DNA of 64,000 nt from Trichomonas vaginalis G3 (Eukaryota; Parabasalia; Trichomonadida; Trichomonadidae): NCBI RefSeq assembly GCF_026262505.1, contig NC_067206.1:26055896-26119895 (forward strand). Reading direction: 5' to 3'. The notes beneath the pieces were generated by a model. It searched no databases. It was not told the DNA's origin and worked only from the letters and a program-made list of their open reading frames with translations. Shown here in pieces: positions 10,137-19,663 of the stretch (position 1 is its first letter; each line of letters starts with the position of its first letter). The position numbers and the translations under genes are program-made.

Positions 10137-10569
10137 TATTATTGCTGTCGAATGTAACTTCAGTTAATTGAGTGCAAAATTGAAAACTTTCGTCTTCAAG
10201 ACGTTCCAAATTAGCAGGAAATGAAAGTGTAGTAAGACTTGAACAATTTATGAATGCACCTTCACCAATAAATTTGAGTGAATTAGGAAATATAATTGTT
10301 GTGAGATTTAAACAACCAATAAAACTTTGTGTTTCGATTCGTTCTAAGTTTGATGAAAAGTTGAGATGTAAGAGATTAACGCAGTATGCAAATGATTGAT
10401 TTCCAATGACACGGAGAGTTGATGGGAAAACAATTTCATTATAATTTTCACAATGTTCGTATTTTTCGTCTTCAATTTCAGTGACACCTTCTCCGATAAC
10501 CAATGTATCTACATCATCACATTTTCTAGAATGCACAGGAATAAAAAGTATGAAACAAAACATTTTGAA

Positions 10570-10576
10570 AAAGTGA
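10570..10576 (-). promoter_or_regulatory. Initiator element of the BspA-like gene
   Basis: On the minus strand TCACTTT, an exact match to the trichomonad Initiator TCAYTWY, lies 6 bases before the ATG at 10563. In trichomonads the Inr sets the transcription start within about 20 bases of the start codon, so it supports this start. The match is seen; the function follows from the family of promoters. Confidence 0.7.
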
Positions 10577-10741
10577 CAATTCTTCTTTCTGAAAATAAAT
10601 GAGATTTGCCAATATTACGAATATGTAAGCTGGCCGATTCTGGTTAATAACCGCTGGGAAACGTATCCCAAAACAAAATAAGACACTAAACTATTTGAGG
10701 TTATACAAACTCTTACTTTATTTTATCGGCATGCAGCGCCG

Positions 10742-12139
10742 ATGAAATTCATTGAAAACGAAATGAAAAAAATTTTTATGGATGAAGATGAAGAAAGTAT
10801 AAAAGATAAGCCAATTGAAGATGTTTTTGCACTTACAGAAGTTCCAACTGCTGCTTCACTACAAGATTATATTACTCCAGAAGTTTCACATCAAGCATAT
10901 GATGATACGTTATATAGAATTACTCTGAGCTCGACAAATAAAGTAGAAGTGAATATTAGAATCATGCTTGAGAAATATCAAAAGAAGCTTGAACCTCTAA
11001 TTCCAATTTTATTCAATGATGTTCATTCATTTTGTTTTGGACAGGATACATTTAATTTTACAATTAAGAATCTCGATATTTGGAAAAGTGTATACAATTT
11101 TATTTATGAATCTACCAGATCTCATATATTTTTTGATAAATTTATGGAACTTTTACCATATTGTTTATCTCATACAGTTCTCTTTGTATACTCTCATATA
11201 AATGAGGCAATTCAAGAGGAAAACAAGCAATTTAATAGACAAAATAAATTAATTTTAATTCCAGCGCGGGCAGATATTACATTACGTGTTGTTTATATAT
11301 TTATGACAATAAAACCACTACGCAGTTTTGTTGAAAATCTTATGAATCGATTATTCGGCGAAGACGACGTGAAACATCCTGATCCGCCTCACGAAGAGGA
11401 AGAAGAGCATGTTTTATTACCGAAAGAAGATACGCAACATTTTGATGAGTACGCTCCACGTTCTAGTCATATTCGTTCTAGATTATCTTTGCATGGAACA
11501 TCTCATGCGATGACTTCAACGAGATCTACGTCAACATTAGGACACACGATCACATTTCTTTATCCTCCTTATGATGATGACAGTAATTATGCAAAAACGA
11601 CAGAAAATAGTGGCGCAAGATCTTATATCACGGCAGCTTTAAACAGAGACGTAGCTTCTAACCTTAGGGATGTTCTACATGATATAGCAATCAAGCAGGC
11701 TAAGCTTGCAAGGCATTCCCAAATAGAGCAAATGAATATCAAAACAAAGAAAGAAGCAGTCCTCAATTCCAATCAAAAGAACATGAATATTTTCATAGAC
11801 CAGATGAATGACAATCAAAGACATGGAATTTATCATGAAGACCCTGCAATTACTCTTGAATTGACAAGTTTACAGGAAAGTAATAACCAAAAGAAAAATT
11901 CTTCTTTCTCAGCTCCTCCTGTTCGAGGAAGGAAAGCTCTTGACCAATTCGTCGACCACATATTAGTCAACAGTGAAGCAAAAGTTCGAAGAGAACAAAT
12001 TGAAGAAACAACTTTGACTCCTGAGGTCAGATTCGAAGCAATCCAATACTTAACGAAGAGAACTCGAACCAAAGATGATGAAAAGGCTGCTGGGGAAAGT
12101 ATTGCTGATAAAAAAGCTTTCGAAAAAATGTCGAAATAA
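10742..12139 (+). CDS. Hypothetical trichomonad protein (465 aa)
   Basis: No family is recognised. The first 60 residues are acidic. Residues 70-215 are mainly helical with hydrophobic stretches (LLPYCLSHTVLFVYSHI, LRVVYIFMTIKPLRSFVENL) but no clear signal peptide. A strongly acidic low-complexity patch (EEEEEH, near 218) is followed by a Ser/Thr-rich, probably disordered region and a helical, charged C-terminus. The frame is complete with an AT-rich 3' flank. A near match to the Inr (TTACTTT) is upstream. It is likely a host gene, since it lacks the element promoter pattern. Confidence 0.6.
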   Translation: MKFIENEMKKIFMDEDEESIKDKPIEDVFALTEVPTAASLQDYITPEVSHQAYDDTLYRITLSSTNKVEVNIRIMLEKYQKKLEPLIPILFNDVHSFCFGQDTFNFTIKNLDIWKSVYNFIYESTRSHIFFDKFMELLPYCLSHTVLFVYSHINEAIQEENKQFNRQNKLILIPARADITLRVVYIFMTIKPLRSFVENLMNRLFGEDDVKHPDPPHEEEEEHVLLPKEDTQHFDEYAPRSSHIRSRLSLHGTSHAMTSTRSTSTLGHTITFLYPPYDDDSNYAKTTENSGARSYITAALNRDVASNLRDVLHDIAIKQAKLARHSQIEQMNIKTKKEAVLNSNQKNMNIFIDQMNDNQRHGIYHEDPAITLELTSLQESNNQKKNSSFSAPPVRGRKALDQFVDHILVNSEAKVRREQIEETTLTPEVRFEAIQYLTKRTRTKDDEKAAGESIADKKAFEKMSK

Positions 12140-12746
12140 TATTATTCAAAAAAGGTCCAAATTATTAGAAATTGCATTACATATTAGAAATATATTCTAT
12201 ATTTTTCATATTCTGATTTGATTCTGAATTTGAAAAATTTTGAAATTATAATTTAAGAACTAAAGGTCCTTTTGATCATTTAGTTCTTCGATTTTTGTTT
12301 GTTTAAAATAATTTTTCTATGAAACAAAATATTTTTACTAATTTTTTATTCTTCGATAAAATTTTATTCATCGCATCCTATGTTTGTCTAAAGTTTTATC
12401 ATGTATGCCATCGTTAATTTATATGGTAAGCTCAATCAATGAAATTGTAAAAAACGATGAGATTTTGTCTCATCTGTCCAGAAAATTTCACAAATGAATA
12501 TAAAATATTGAGCTGTTGTTATCGTTCATTAGATTCCTTGAATATTGAGAAAAAATTAATGAGATCTCAAAAGCCCGGGAAAATTAGTAAAAATATTTTC
12601 CGCAATCTATTAGGGCAAATTCATTTTTATCAATAATAATATACGAATTCATGAAAATTAGCCCTTTATAAAATCATGCATTTTGGCGCGCAACCGCTAA
12701 AATTTTCTGAAAAAATTGATAAATCTTTGTTAGTGGAGAAAAAAGG
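12140..12746. other. Intergenic, 607 bp
   Basis: Very AT-rich sequence with no convincing ORF, RNA gene or repeat. It contains short poly-A/T runs only. The last 90 bases (including TTTTGGCGCGCAACCGC) are relatively GC-richer and lie before the gene at 12747, so they may hold its promoter, although no consensus Inr was found. Confidence 0.5.
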
Positions 12747-13172
12747 ATGAACAAAAACAGTCTTTTAGATGGTTTTGCATTTAACTCTTCTCCAGTTGCA
12801 GATAGAACCAACCCTGACTTAGACTTTAGCATTGGTTTTGATATGACATTCAGATCGAACGATTTACAGAATGAATTAGAATTTTCGAAGCTTACATTCC
12901 AACCAGATTACGATATGCCATCTAAAGGCTTCCTTGAACCGCCTGAAGAGCCAATTATTCAACAGACTCCTCAAATACCACAGCCTCCTATAAATACTAC
13001 CATTAGACCTTCGACGCCGAAGTCAAAGCGGACGCCTATGGTATTCAAACCTTTTGCGTCCTTTGAGGCTACAGAAATTACTGTTCAACAACTAAAAAAC
13101 GGATTATCTAATAGAGTAAGTTCATACATGACACGAGCACAATCTTTAGGTACATTACCTTATCCTATGTAA
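12747..13172 (+). CDS. Hypothetical small host protein, proline-rich
   Basis: This complete 141-residue ORF has a Phe/Asp/Asn-rich N-terminus and a Pro/Thr-rich middle (residues 70-100, PPEEPIIQQTPQIPQPP). A basic TPKSKRTP stretch and a short helical C-terminus follow. It is probably intrinsically disordered. Composition and codon use resemble the adjacent host genes. No function can be assigned. Confidence 0.5.
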   Translation: MNKNSLLDGFAFNSSPVADRTNPDLDFSIGFDMTFRSNDLQNELEFSKLTFQPDYDMPSKGFLEPPEEPIIQQTPQIPQPPINTTIRPSTPKSKRTPMVFKPFASFEATEITVQQLKNGLSNRVSSYMTRAQSLGTLPYPM

Positions 13173-13536
13173 TAAAATGTATTTATCTAGGTAGAGTTAA
13201 TCTTTATCATTTTTAACCTTTATTATATGAAAAAACCTATTGAATGACAGGGGAACACCTGAACCAGCTCTATATACAATGTTTAAGCATGTTTATTCAA
13301 TGATGAAATGCAAATTTCATCAAATTCTCTTTAAAAATATTGATTTTGCTTGATTTTCATTTTCATTCTTCTAATTTATGATACATGTTATAAGCTCAAA
13401 GTAAATTAAATGCCTAAATATAAGAAATTTACTTAGATAAATTTCATTGGGGGAATATTTTGAATGAAATTCATACCCCCTGAAATAGAAAGGGGAAGTT
13501 GTCAAACGGTTTTCGTACTTCACTCTTCTGTTTTTC
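13173..13536. other. Intergenic, 364 bp
   Basis: No gene is seen. TCACTCT at 13519-13525, one base off the Initiator consensus, lies 11 bases before the next ATG and is the best promoter candidate. Confidence 0.45.
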
Positions 13537-14292
13537 ATGACAAGGACCGAATTTGATGCTACACTTGCTGATTTAATCTCTGAGAATCAGTCCGAAATCA
13601 AGTATGAAATACCTTTGATTGATGATTTTCGAAGTGAGTCAGCAATTTCAACAGCAGATCTTTTTATCATAACAGGAAAGCCGCAATCATATAAGACTAC
13701 ATTAGCAGTTGATATTTTAAAGAAGTTAATCGAATATAATCCACAAAAAAACGCACTTTGGATAGATTGTGATCTAAAATTTCCAAAACATTTAATAAAG
13801 CATAGGGAAATTGACTTGCAACTACTTAAATACATAGCTTGTAAGTCAAGTGAAGATATTTTGTTCGCATTACAGAAAGTCGAATTTTATATTGACCATG
13901 ACGACAATAATATAGTAGCAGTAGTCATAGATAGTCTTAATTCGTCATTCTGGATAGATTCTGCCTCATTTGCTAAGAAGAAAATCTTTTATCAAATGAA
14001 AAATACGATTGAACGAATAGTTTCGAAATTAGGAGTCACAGCAACTGTTATTTTACAAGACTTAGGTGATTTTACTATATGGACGCCAGCTCCTACTTGC
14101 AGTACACAAATGATTAAATGTGTAGCCACAGAAAATGGAAAAGGATTCATAACAACAGGAGAATTATGTGACCACTTCATTTTAGACAATAACCGTTGTT
14201 TTATTTGGGGCAAAAGAACTGTTGCTGCCCATGAAATGGAATTCAATCAGCAACAACAAACTCCTGAAGCTGATAATATCTCTGTTTTGTAG
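13537..14292 (+). CDS. XRCC2-like RAD51 paralogue (recombination ATPase)
   Basis: RAD51 paralogues help load RAD51 on single-stranded DNA during homologous recombination in the nucleus. The 251-residue protein has a Walker A-like P-loop at about residues 46-54 (ITGKPQSYKTT) and a Walker B strand near 124-132 (AVVIDSLNSSFWID). The strand preceding the DCDLKF segment fits a RecA core. The WID directly after Walker B and the overall size (human XRCC2 is about 280 residues) point to XRCC2 rather than RAD51, DMC1 or RAD51B/C/D. The N-terminal helix-hairpin domain of RAD51 is absent, as in XRCC2. RecA-like is near certain; the XRCC2 assignment is probable. Confidence 0.7.
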   Translation: MTRTEFDATLADLISENQSEIKYEIPLIDDFRSESAISTADLFIITGKPQSYKTTLAVDILKKLIEYNPQKNALWIDCDLKFPKHLIKHREIDLQLLKYIACKSSEDILFALQKVEFYIDHDDNNIVAVVIDSLNSSFWIDSASFAKKKIFYQMKNTIERIVSKLGVTATVILQDLGDFTIWTPAPTCSTQMIKCVATENGKGFITTGELCDHFILDNNRCFIWGKRTVAAHEMEFNQQQQTPEADNISVL

Positions 14293-14609
14293 AACATTTA
14301 TTGTTTTGTTTTGTTTATTAAATATATTAGTTGTTTGATATAAATATTCATAAAAATTTTCTGAAAATATGTTATACATTTCTCTATCTCTAGCATCCTT
14401 TAACACTGCACAATATAATACATCTAATGTTTCTACAGCTGAGCGATACTAACCAAAATATACATCAACTATTTAAAAACAATTAAGTCTAGGACTCATT
14501 GATTTTTAGAATTCTTTCATTTGGGAATTCCAAACTATTTTTGGTATTTAAACATGATTTTGGATTTTGTTTGGTGTCAATTTTTTCATTTAGTCACTTT
14601 TTTCAAAAA
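14293..14609. other. Intergenic, 317 bp
   Basis: AT-rich spacer between two host genes on the same strand. A long open frame begins at 14499, but its first 37 codons are T-rich and non-homologous to the enzyme, so they are treated as 5' flank rather than coding. Confidence 0.55.
14594..14600 (+). promoter_or_regulatory. Initiator element of the Rab GGTase beta gene
   Basis: TCACTTT matches the trichomonad Inr TCAYTWY and lies 9 bases before the ATG at 14610. It decides the start: translation from the upstream in-frame ATG at 14499 would be outside the expected transcript. Confidence 0.75.
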
Positions 14610-15593
14610 ATGTCGAGTGAAGAAACAAAAAATTACCCGACTGAATTACTGCGTGAGAAGCATATTAGGTTCATTATCGCTCTTATGAAAAATAAAGAAA
14701 TATACGAATACTGGATGACAATTGCAATTCGTACAAATAATTTTTATTGGGGAATTGGTGCTCTCTATTTAATGGGAGGCTTAGATAGAATCGACAAAGA
14801 AGAAGCAATTAGCTATATTCTTTCTTGCCAAGCACCAAATGGTGGCTTTGCAGGAAATACCGGACATGACCCACATATTCATCAAACTCTTTCTGCTATT
14901 CAAGCTTTGATCATGCTTGATGCTTACAATAGATTTGATCACGATAAGTTAGTTCAATGGATTGCTTCCCTTCAGCAACCAGATGGTTCATTCGCTGGTG
15001 ATGAATGGGGAGAAACAGATACTCGTTTTTCATACTGTGCTATTGCTGCATTATCATTAATGGGCCGTTTGGATGCCATAAACTTGCAATCTGCCGTTGA
15101 TTGGCTCAAGAAATGCCAGAATTTCGATGGTGGCTTCGGTCTTATGGAAGGCTGTGAGTCACATGCTGGTCAAGTCTTTACAGCCGTTGGAGCTCTTAAG
15201 ATTGCTAACGCTCTTGACCAAATTGATACAGAAGCCCTCGGATTTTGGCTTTCAGAGCGTCAAGATCCATCAGGAGGTTTCAATGGTCGTCCAGAAAAAT
15301 TACCAGATGTTTGCTATACATGGTGGGTTGGATCTCCACTCAAAATCTTAGGAAAAACTCATTGGGTTGAATATGAGAAGCTTCGTAAGTTTGTATTAAG
15401 TGCTCAAGATCCAGAAACAGGCGGTATTGCTGATAGACCAAGCAATATCCCCGATCCATTCCATACTTTCATTGGATGTGCTGGTTTATCTCTTTTCGGC
15501 TGGAAGGATGTTCCAGAAGTTGATCCAGCGTATGCTTTACCTAACGAAGTCCTTGTTCGCCACTTTGGTAAATTAGGTATTCCCTACGAATAA
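14610..15593 (+). CDS. Rab geranylgeranyltransferase (GGTase-II) beta subunit
   Basis: This is the catalytic subunit that attaches geranylgeranyl groups to C-terminal cysteines of Rab GTPases, together with an alpha subunit and a Rab escort protein, in the cytosol. It is 327 residues from the Inr-supported start, against about 331 in human. The protein is a train of prenyltransferase beta repeats of the type GGF/GxxGxxxHxxxTxxAIxAL ([80 protein letters not shown]). The zinc ligands are visible as Asp and Cys in PDVCYTWW (about 232 and 234) and His in DPFHTFIG (about 285). The beta subunits of farnesyltransferase and GGTase-I are less likely by length and by the [11 protein letters not shown] pattern. 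Confidence 0.93.
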   Translation: MSSEETKNYPTELLREKHIRFIIALMKNKEIYEYWMTIAIRTNNFYWGIGALYLMGGLDRIDKEEAISYILSCQAPNGGFAGNTGHDPHIHQTLSAIQALIMLDAYNRFDHDKLVQWIASLQQPDGSFAGDEWGETDTRFSYCAIAALSLMGRLDAINLQSAVDWLKKCQNFDGGFGLMEGCESHAGQVFTAVGALKIANALDQIDTEALGFWLSERQDPSGGFNGRPEKLPDVCYTWWVGSPLKILGKTHWVEYEKLRKFVLSAQDPETGGIADRPSNIPDPFHTFIGCAGLSLFGWKDVPEVDPAYALPNEVLVRHFGKLGIPYE

Positions 15594-16151
15594 AATTTAA
15601 TACTTCTATTTCTAATATATACACATTTTTCTAGAATACGAGCAAAAGCAGTATTTGAATGTTGTTACAACAAAAAAATATCAAAATAATTTTTTATTAG
15701 TCATAATGAAATCTAATGAAACATATCCTATTTTGTGTGCATGGTGCAGAGCCATGGATTCATCTTATTTTGTGCAATTCAAATCAATTTATAATTTTGA
15801 AAATATAAAAGCATATGTAAATGTATAGATCATGCGTTAGTATTTCATATCATTAAGTACATTTCTTATCAGATATAGAAATACACAAGATCTATTTCTG
15901 GATTCAGGTGGATTAATATTGAATAGTAAGGATCCAGGGTATTAATGTGTGAATGATGTGGTATTGTTCCTGATAAATACATGCATATCAAAGTTTTAAT
16001 ATTGAAATTTCTGATAAAGGATGGAATAACACTATGAAATTTATAGGAATGAATATGTAAAATGATGCTTAATTTATGGTATTAATATTGGCCTCTTATT
16101 TCTAAAATCAAAATCAGTGAGATCAAACCGTCAGATAATTTTTTTTTATAA
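15594..16151. other. Intergenic, 558 bp
   Basis: AT-rich sequence with scattered short direct repeats of TATGAAAT and GGATTAATATTG types. I see no ORF, RNA gene or transposon end. No exact Inr is visible before the next start codon. Confidence 0.5.
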
Positions 16152-17660
16152 ATGATTCTTTCAGTTGCAATTATCAATCAAAACGGCAAGCCTCTTGTTG
16201 CTCGTCAGTTTTCTAAGGTCTCAAAAGCACAGATCTTGAACCAGCTTGGTGTTTTTCCAAAACTGCTCACAAAAACAAGTCAATCGTATGTTGAATCACA
16301 AAATATTCGCTATGTCTATCAAAATCTCGACAAATTATACTTCATATTAATTACAACAAAAGATTCGAATATTCTTGAAGATCTTGAGCTTCTTTCTATG
16401 CTTATTGATTTAACAAGAACAATTATACCAACAATCGATGAAACAACAGTTTTAAGTCATAACTTGGATTTGATTTTTGCATATGATGAAGTTATTTTCG
16501 ATGGATATCGCCAGACAGTTTCAGTTAATGACGTTTCTGAATTTCTTCTTATGGACTCCAAAGAAGAACTTCAATACCTCGAAGAATTGCAAAAGAAGGA
16601 AGATGAGGCTAAGAAATTTGCCGCTGAAACTCAAAAGATTCTCGATAAACAAAAGAAAAGCAAAACATACAGTTCTGCAAGTTCTGTCAGCTATACACCT
16701 TCAGAGGCTGCTTCTCAGTCAGTTTCCTTCACTCAATTTACGTCATACGAGCCAGAAATCGACGTAGAAGATGAACCTACGAAATCTAGCTCAATACCGA
16801 ACGTACCACGCAAACAAGCTTCTAATGTCAAGGGCATGACTCTTGGCAAGTCGAGATCCGCACGAGAGAAAGCTAAACAGGTTATTCTTGAAGAAGGATT
16901 GCATCCAACGTCAAGCAAGGCCGATGCTCCTGTTTCAGCACCTACGCCACTTATTACGGAAGGTTTACTATTTGAATTTGAAGAATCCTTCAGCGGAAGC
17001 CTTAATTACGAAAGTGATGGCAAATTCACCTGCTACGGCTACCTTTATGGTCTTGGCAGGAATGCAGGCAAGTACACTATCCAAGTTAACTGGGATAACA
17101 GCTTCACAGCTTACAAGAATCCGGTCAAGAATACGAAACAACTTTCCTTCGATAATACAAAGCCATCTTCGCAAAGAACAGAAATTGTGAAGTATATAAA
17201 CACTAACTGCAGGAAAGAAAACCTTCCAATCGAACTTTTAGTTTGGCCAACAGATCCACAGTCATCTAAGAGCAAAGCGACACTACAATTACAGGTTTCG
17301 AAGAATAGTGATTCTACACAAAACGTCGGACAAGTCAAGATCCGTATAAAAGTTCTTGATCCGTCATCTGCAACGATAACTCTCGACCAAGACAGCGGAG
17401 AATACGAAGTTGAGGGTAATGAAGTTGTTTGGACTACGCCTGATATCAGTGAAGAGGATTCTTTCACTTTGGAAATCGCTGCAATGCAAACTGTTGCAGA
17501 TTTCTTTGACATAGAGATTTTCTTCAATGCAGAGTGTTTGTATTCGAATATAGACATAACAAATGTCTTCAAGGAAGGTGAAGAAGATAACCCTGTTGAA
17601 TACAAAGTAAATAAGAAATTCACATCTGGTGAAACTACTCACTTTATGATTAAATACTAA
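16152..17660 (+). CDS. Coatomer subunit delta (delta-COP)
   Basis: This is a subunit of the COPI coat that drives Golgi-to-ER and intra-Golgi retrograde transport. At 502 residues it is the usual length (about 510). Residues 1-140 form the longin-like domain with the diagnostic QFSKVSK and IRYVYQNLDKLYFILITTKDSNILEDLE segment, here split by the standard N-terminal ILSVAIINQNGKPLVARQF. A charged helical linker (QYLEELQKKEDEAKKFAAE) and a Ser-rich hinge follow. Residues 240-502 form the mu-homology domain, with YSNIDITNVFK near the end. The gene is complete. Polinton B is inserted 31 bp after its stop codon, so its 3' flank is element DNA. Confidence 0.95.
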   Translation: MILSVAIINQNGKPLVARQFSKVSKAQILNQLGVFPKLLTKTSQSYVESQNIRYVYQNLDKLYFILITTKDSNILEDLELLSMLIDLTRTIIPTIDETTVLSHNLDLIFAYDEVIFDGYRQTVSVNDVSEFLLMDSKEELQYLEELQKKEDEAKKFAAETQKILDKQKKSKTYSSASSVSYTPSEAASQSVSFTQFTSYEPEIDVEDEPTKSSSIPNVPRKQASNVKGMTLGKSRSAREKAKQVILEEGLHPTSSKADAPVSAPTPLITEGLLFEFEESFSGSLNYESDGKFTCYGYLYGLGRNAGKYTIQVNWDNSFTAYKNPVKNTKQLSFDNTKPSSQRTEIVKYINTNCRKENLPIELLVWPTDPQSSKSKATLQLQVSKNSDSTQNVGQVKIRIKVLDPSSATITLDQDSGEYEVEGNEVVWTTPDISEEDSFTLEIAAMQTVADFFDIEIFFNAECLYSNIDITNVFKEGEEDNPVEYKVNKKFTSGETTHFMIKY

Positions 17661-17685
17661 AGTTTATGGTTTATAAATATATTTC

Positions 17686-17691
17686 TTTTAT
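17686..17691. repeat. Target site duplication of Polinton B, left (TTTTAT)
   Basis: TTTTAT directly before the left TIR; the same six bases follow the right TIR at 36333-36338. Confidence 0.9.
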
Positions 17692-17970
17692 AGTAGTATA
17701 TGTGGAAGGGTTGTGTGACTTTTTTTGTTACGTCTATATATAGATGAAGGTATATTTTCACATCTTCTATATATAGATGATATAAAAATTTTTTCTTACG
17801 TTTTTTAAGTCATGAATTCGTAAGAAAGCGCGACATTATTAAATAAATTAGTAATAAATATTATATACTAAACACATTTTAAAATATATTTATTTATAAA
17901 TCATTAAAAAATTAACATTAATTTTAAAATAATTTATTTTTTTATCTTTTATAAAAGAAGTTATATATAG

Positions 17971-18585
17971 ATGATGTCAGATATTCCGCGATTAATTAAA
18001 CATTGTTTAAATCCTGAATGGGTTAAACTTCAATTTAAAAATGAAGATTGTGAATTATTAAATGAATATGAAAGCCAAAATAAGCTAATGAGGTATAAAT
18101 ATAATGATAAAGAATATTTAATTTCATGGAATCAATGGAGTCATAATCAAAGACCTCATAAACGAGAAGAAGAAATTGAAAATAATGAAATGGAAATCAT
18201 TGATGACATTAACGAGGATGGAATTCCTAAATTTTGTAGAAAAACCTTTAGAACTAAGTTAGGAGCATATAAACGTAGAGTATTAAATCCTGAATATCTT
18301 AAACATCAATTTAAAAAGGAAGACTGTGAATTATTAAACGCTAATAAATATGAAAATGCTAAATCAAAACTGAGATATAAATATATTGGAAGTGATAAAA
18401 GGTGTAAAGATAAAGATAAAGTTTATTCAGTTTCATATAATAACTGGCACACGTTAGGGATAAGAAAACATTTAGGAGATTATGGTAAAAGTTCCGAATT
18501 CTTCAAATCTAGTATGTACGAGAGAATAAAAGAAATTAGAAATATTATTTTCATGAATGAAAGATTCACTACCATAATGAAATAA
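17971..18585 (+). CDS. TIR-encoded protein with duplicated ~55-residue domain
   Basis: This 204-residue protein is encoded entirely within the terminal repeat. It contains two copies of one domain. Copy 1 (about residues 12-56) and copy 2 (about 105-160) share LNPE-(W/Y)-(V/L)-K-x-QFK-(N/K)-EDCELLN, a basic Tyr-rich strand (LMRYKYN / LRYKYIGS) and a closing S-(W/Y)-N-x-W motif. The repeated small domain with conserved aromatic residues suggests DNA binding, perhaps recognition of the element ends, but that is inference. No family is recognised. The copy in the other repeat is truncated. Confidence 0.65.
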   Translation: MMSDIPRLIKHCLNPEWVKLQFKNEDCELLNEYESQNKLMRYKYNDKEYLISWNQWSHNQRPHKREEEIENNEMEIIDDINEDGIPKFCRKTFRTKLGAYKRRVLNPEYLKHQFKKEDCELLNANKYENAKSKLRYKYIGSDKRCKDKDKVYSVSYNNWHTLGIRKHLGDYGKSSEFFKSSMYERIKEIRNIIFMNERFTTIMK

Positions 18586-18651
18586 AATAATTTTTAAAAA
18601 ATAAACTTTAAAAATTCATGTCTTACATTTTTGAATATTTTATTTTTTTAA

Positions 18652-19171
18652 GGGAGGCTTCCGACCAGAAAGCTCTCTCAATTTTTTGTGATGTTTACAC
18701 CAAAAGTGAGATTCGTTAAGCGTTTTTCTCGTTGAATATTGAGTTTCCCGGATTTTGAGTTATTCATAAAGCTCCTCTATATTATACCCTATCTACTGAT
18801 ATGATTATTTTTGAAAAATCTCTTAAATCGACCTGCATTGAATTTTTTAGGGAAAATTCGAAATTTTCTAGGCGTTTTCTGTAACGTTTTTTTACGGAAT
18901 AAAATCCGAAAAATAATTTTTTGAAGAATCATTTGGGTAGAATACTTATCGAAAAATTATATTTATTATAATTTTGGTCGATAAAAATAAGCGGATTCAA
19001 AACTGGCAAAAACCCTTTCGGCAATTTGTGGACGATTCCGAACCCCCTCATTTTTGAAATTTAATAAGAAAAATAGAATCTTTATTAAATATAGATTTTT
19101 AAAAACTTGGTTATAAATTACGAAATTTTCTCACTTGGGCTAAAAAGTGACAATTTGGTCGGAAGCCACCC
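18652..19171. mobile_element. 520-bp miniature inverted-repeat element with TTAA duplication
   Basis: The ends are GGGAGGCTTCCGACCA and the inverse of GGGTGGCTTCCGACCA, 15 of 16 matching. TTAA flanks both sides (18648-18651 and 19172-19175). The opposite Polinton arm has the uninterrupted TTAA site, which proves insertion. The interior has no ORF. TTAA targeting is typical of piggyBac-type transposons, so this is probably a non-autonomous piggyBac-like element; the source transposase is not in the window. Confidence 0.88.
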
Positions 19172-19185
19172 TTAATTCGTAAGAA

Positions 19186-19659
19186 ATGAGTGAATCAAAA
19201 TTCGTGACTGTAAATCAATTAATGAATAAACTTTCACCAATTCTCACCCAGGTTAAACAAGTAGACGTTTATTTTGATGATTACATACAAAGTTTATTTT
19301 ATAAAGGTAAGTTTAATATTAAACCTATTGCTTTTGCATTTGATGGTAAATTAATCGAAAATTCAAAAATTTGGGAATTAATTCCGGATATTGAATTTAT
19401 AACAAATATTAAGGATAAATGGTTTAAACAACAAAACCACCTCACTAAAGTTCTTTGTAGATTAATGATTAAAACTGAGGAAAAAGAATTTAACGGGTTT
19501 AAATATCATCCATGTAAAATTTTAGAACTTGGTAACGAAAAACTTCAGAAAAAATTAAACGCAAGACTATCAAAAGATAGAGTTGAAAGAGTAAATAAAC
19601 TCGCTAAAGGTAATGGTAATGATGAAGAAGAATTTGATGAGTTCAACATTGAACTTTAA
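19186..19659 (+). CDS. Conserved Polinton protein (157 aa), family shared with element C
   Basis: The ATG lies at the inner edge of the TIR, preceded by AATTCGTAAGAA. The N-terminus KFVTVNQLMNKL resembles KFISVNKYMSGL in the broken gene at 48572, and both continue with VYFDDYIQSLF / VYF...FIQQSL and a hydrophobic strand before a charged helical region. The C-terminus is basic, then acidic (EEEFDEFN). Conservation between elements that differ in replication genes suggests a structural or packaging role. The function is unknown. Confidence 0.6.
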   Translation: MSESKFVTVNQLMNKLSPILTQVKQVDVYFDDYIQSLFYKGKFNIKPIAFAFDGKLIENSKIWELIPDIEFITNIKDKWFKQQNHLTKVLCRLMIKTEEKEFNGFKYHPCKILELGNEKLQKKLNARLSKDRVERVNKLAKGNGNDEEEFDEFNIEL

Positions 19660-19663
19660 GAAA

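Larger units (their letters stand above)
7225..10563 (-). pseudogene. BspA-like leucine-rich-repeat surface protein gene, split by mariner copy 2
   Basis: The N-terminal part (10563 down to 10139) has a hydrophobic signal-like start (MFCFILFIPVHS) followed by treponemal-type LRRs of the form IGxxAFxxCxxLxxhxhP. The mariner at 8834-10136 interrupts it. Taking out the element and one TA leaves the frame open across the junction and through 8831-8572 into the ORF ending at 7225. That ORF carries many more LRRs, a membrane-spanning segment (IIILCTTIPIAVIIVIAIP) and a short basic tail. The ancestral protein would be a type I surface LRR protein of the large trichomonad BspA family. The stop codon (7225-7227) touches the TA of mariner copy 1. 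Function in adhesion is known only for the family, not for this copy. Confidence 0.88.
17692..19190. repeat. Left terminal inverted repeat of Polinton B
   Basis: Near-identical, inverted, to 35425-36332. Without the 520-bp miniature element and its extra TTAA the arm is about 975 bp. The repeat contains a whole gene (17971-18585) and runs exactly into the first five bases (ATGAG) of the next gene on each side, so both inner flanking genes share promoter and start codon. Two short palindromic CTATATATAG-type blocks lie near the terminus. Confidence 0.92.

Noticed and set aside
14499-14609. N-terminal extension of Rab GGTase beta
   Set aside because: The segment is T-rich, unlike the enzyme family, and an Initiator lies between it and the ATG at 14610.
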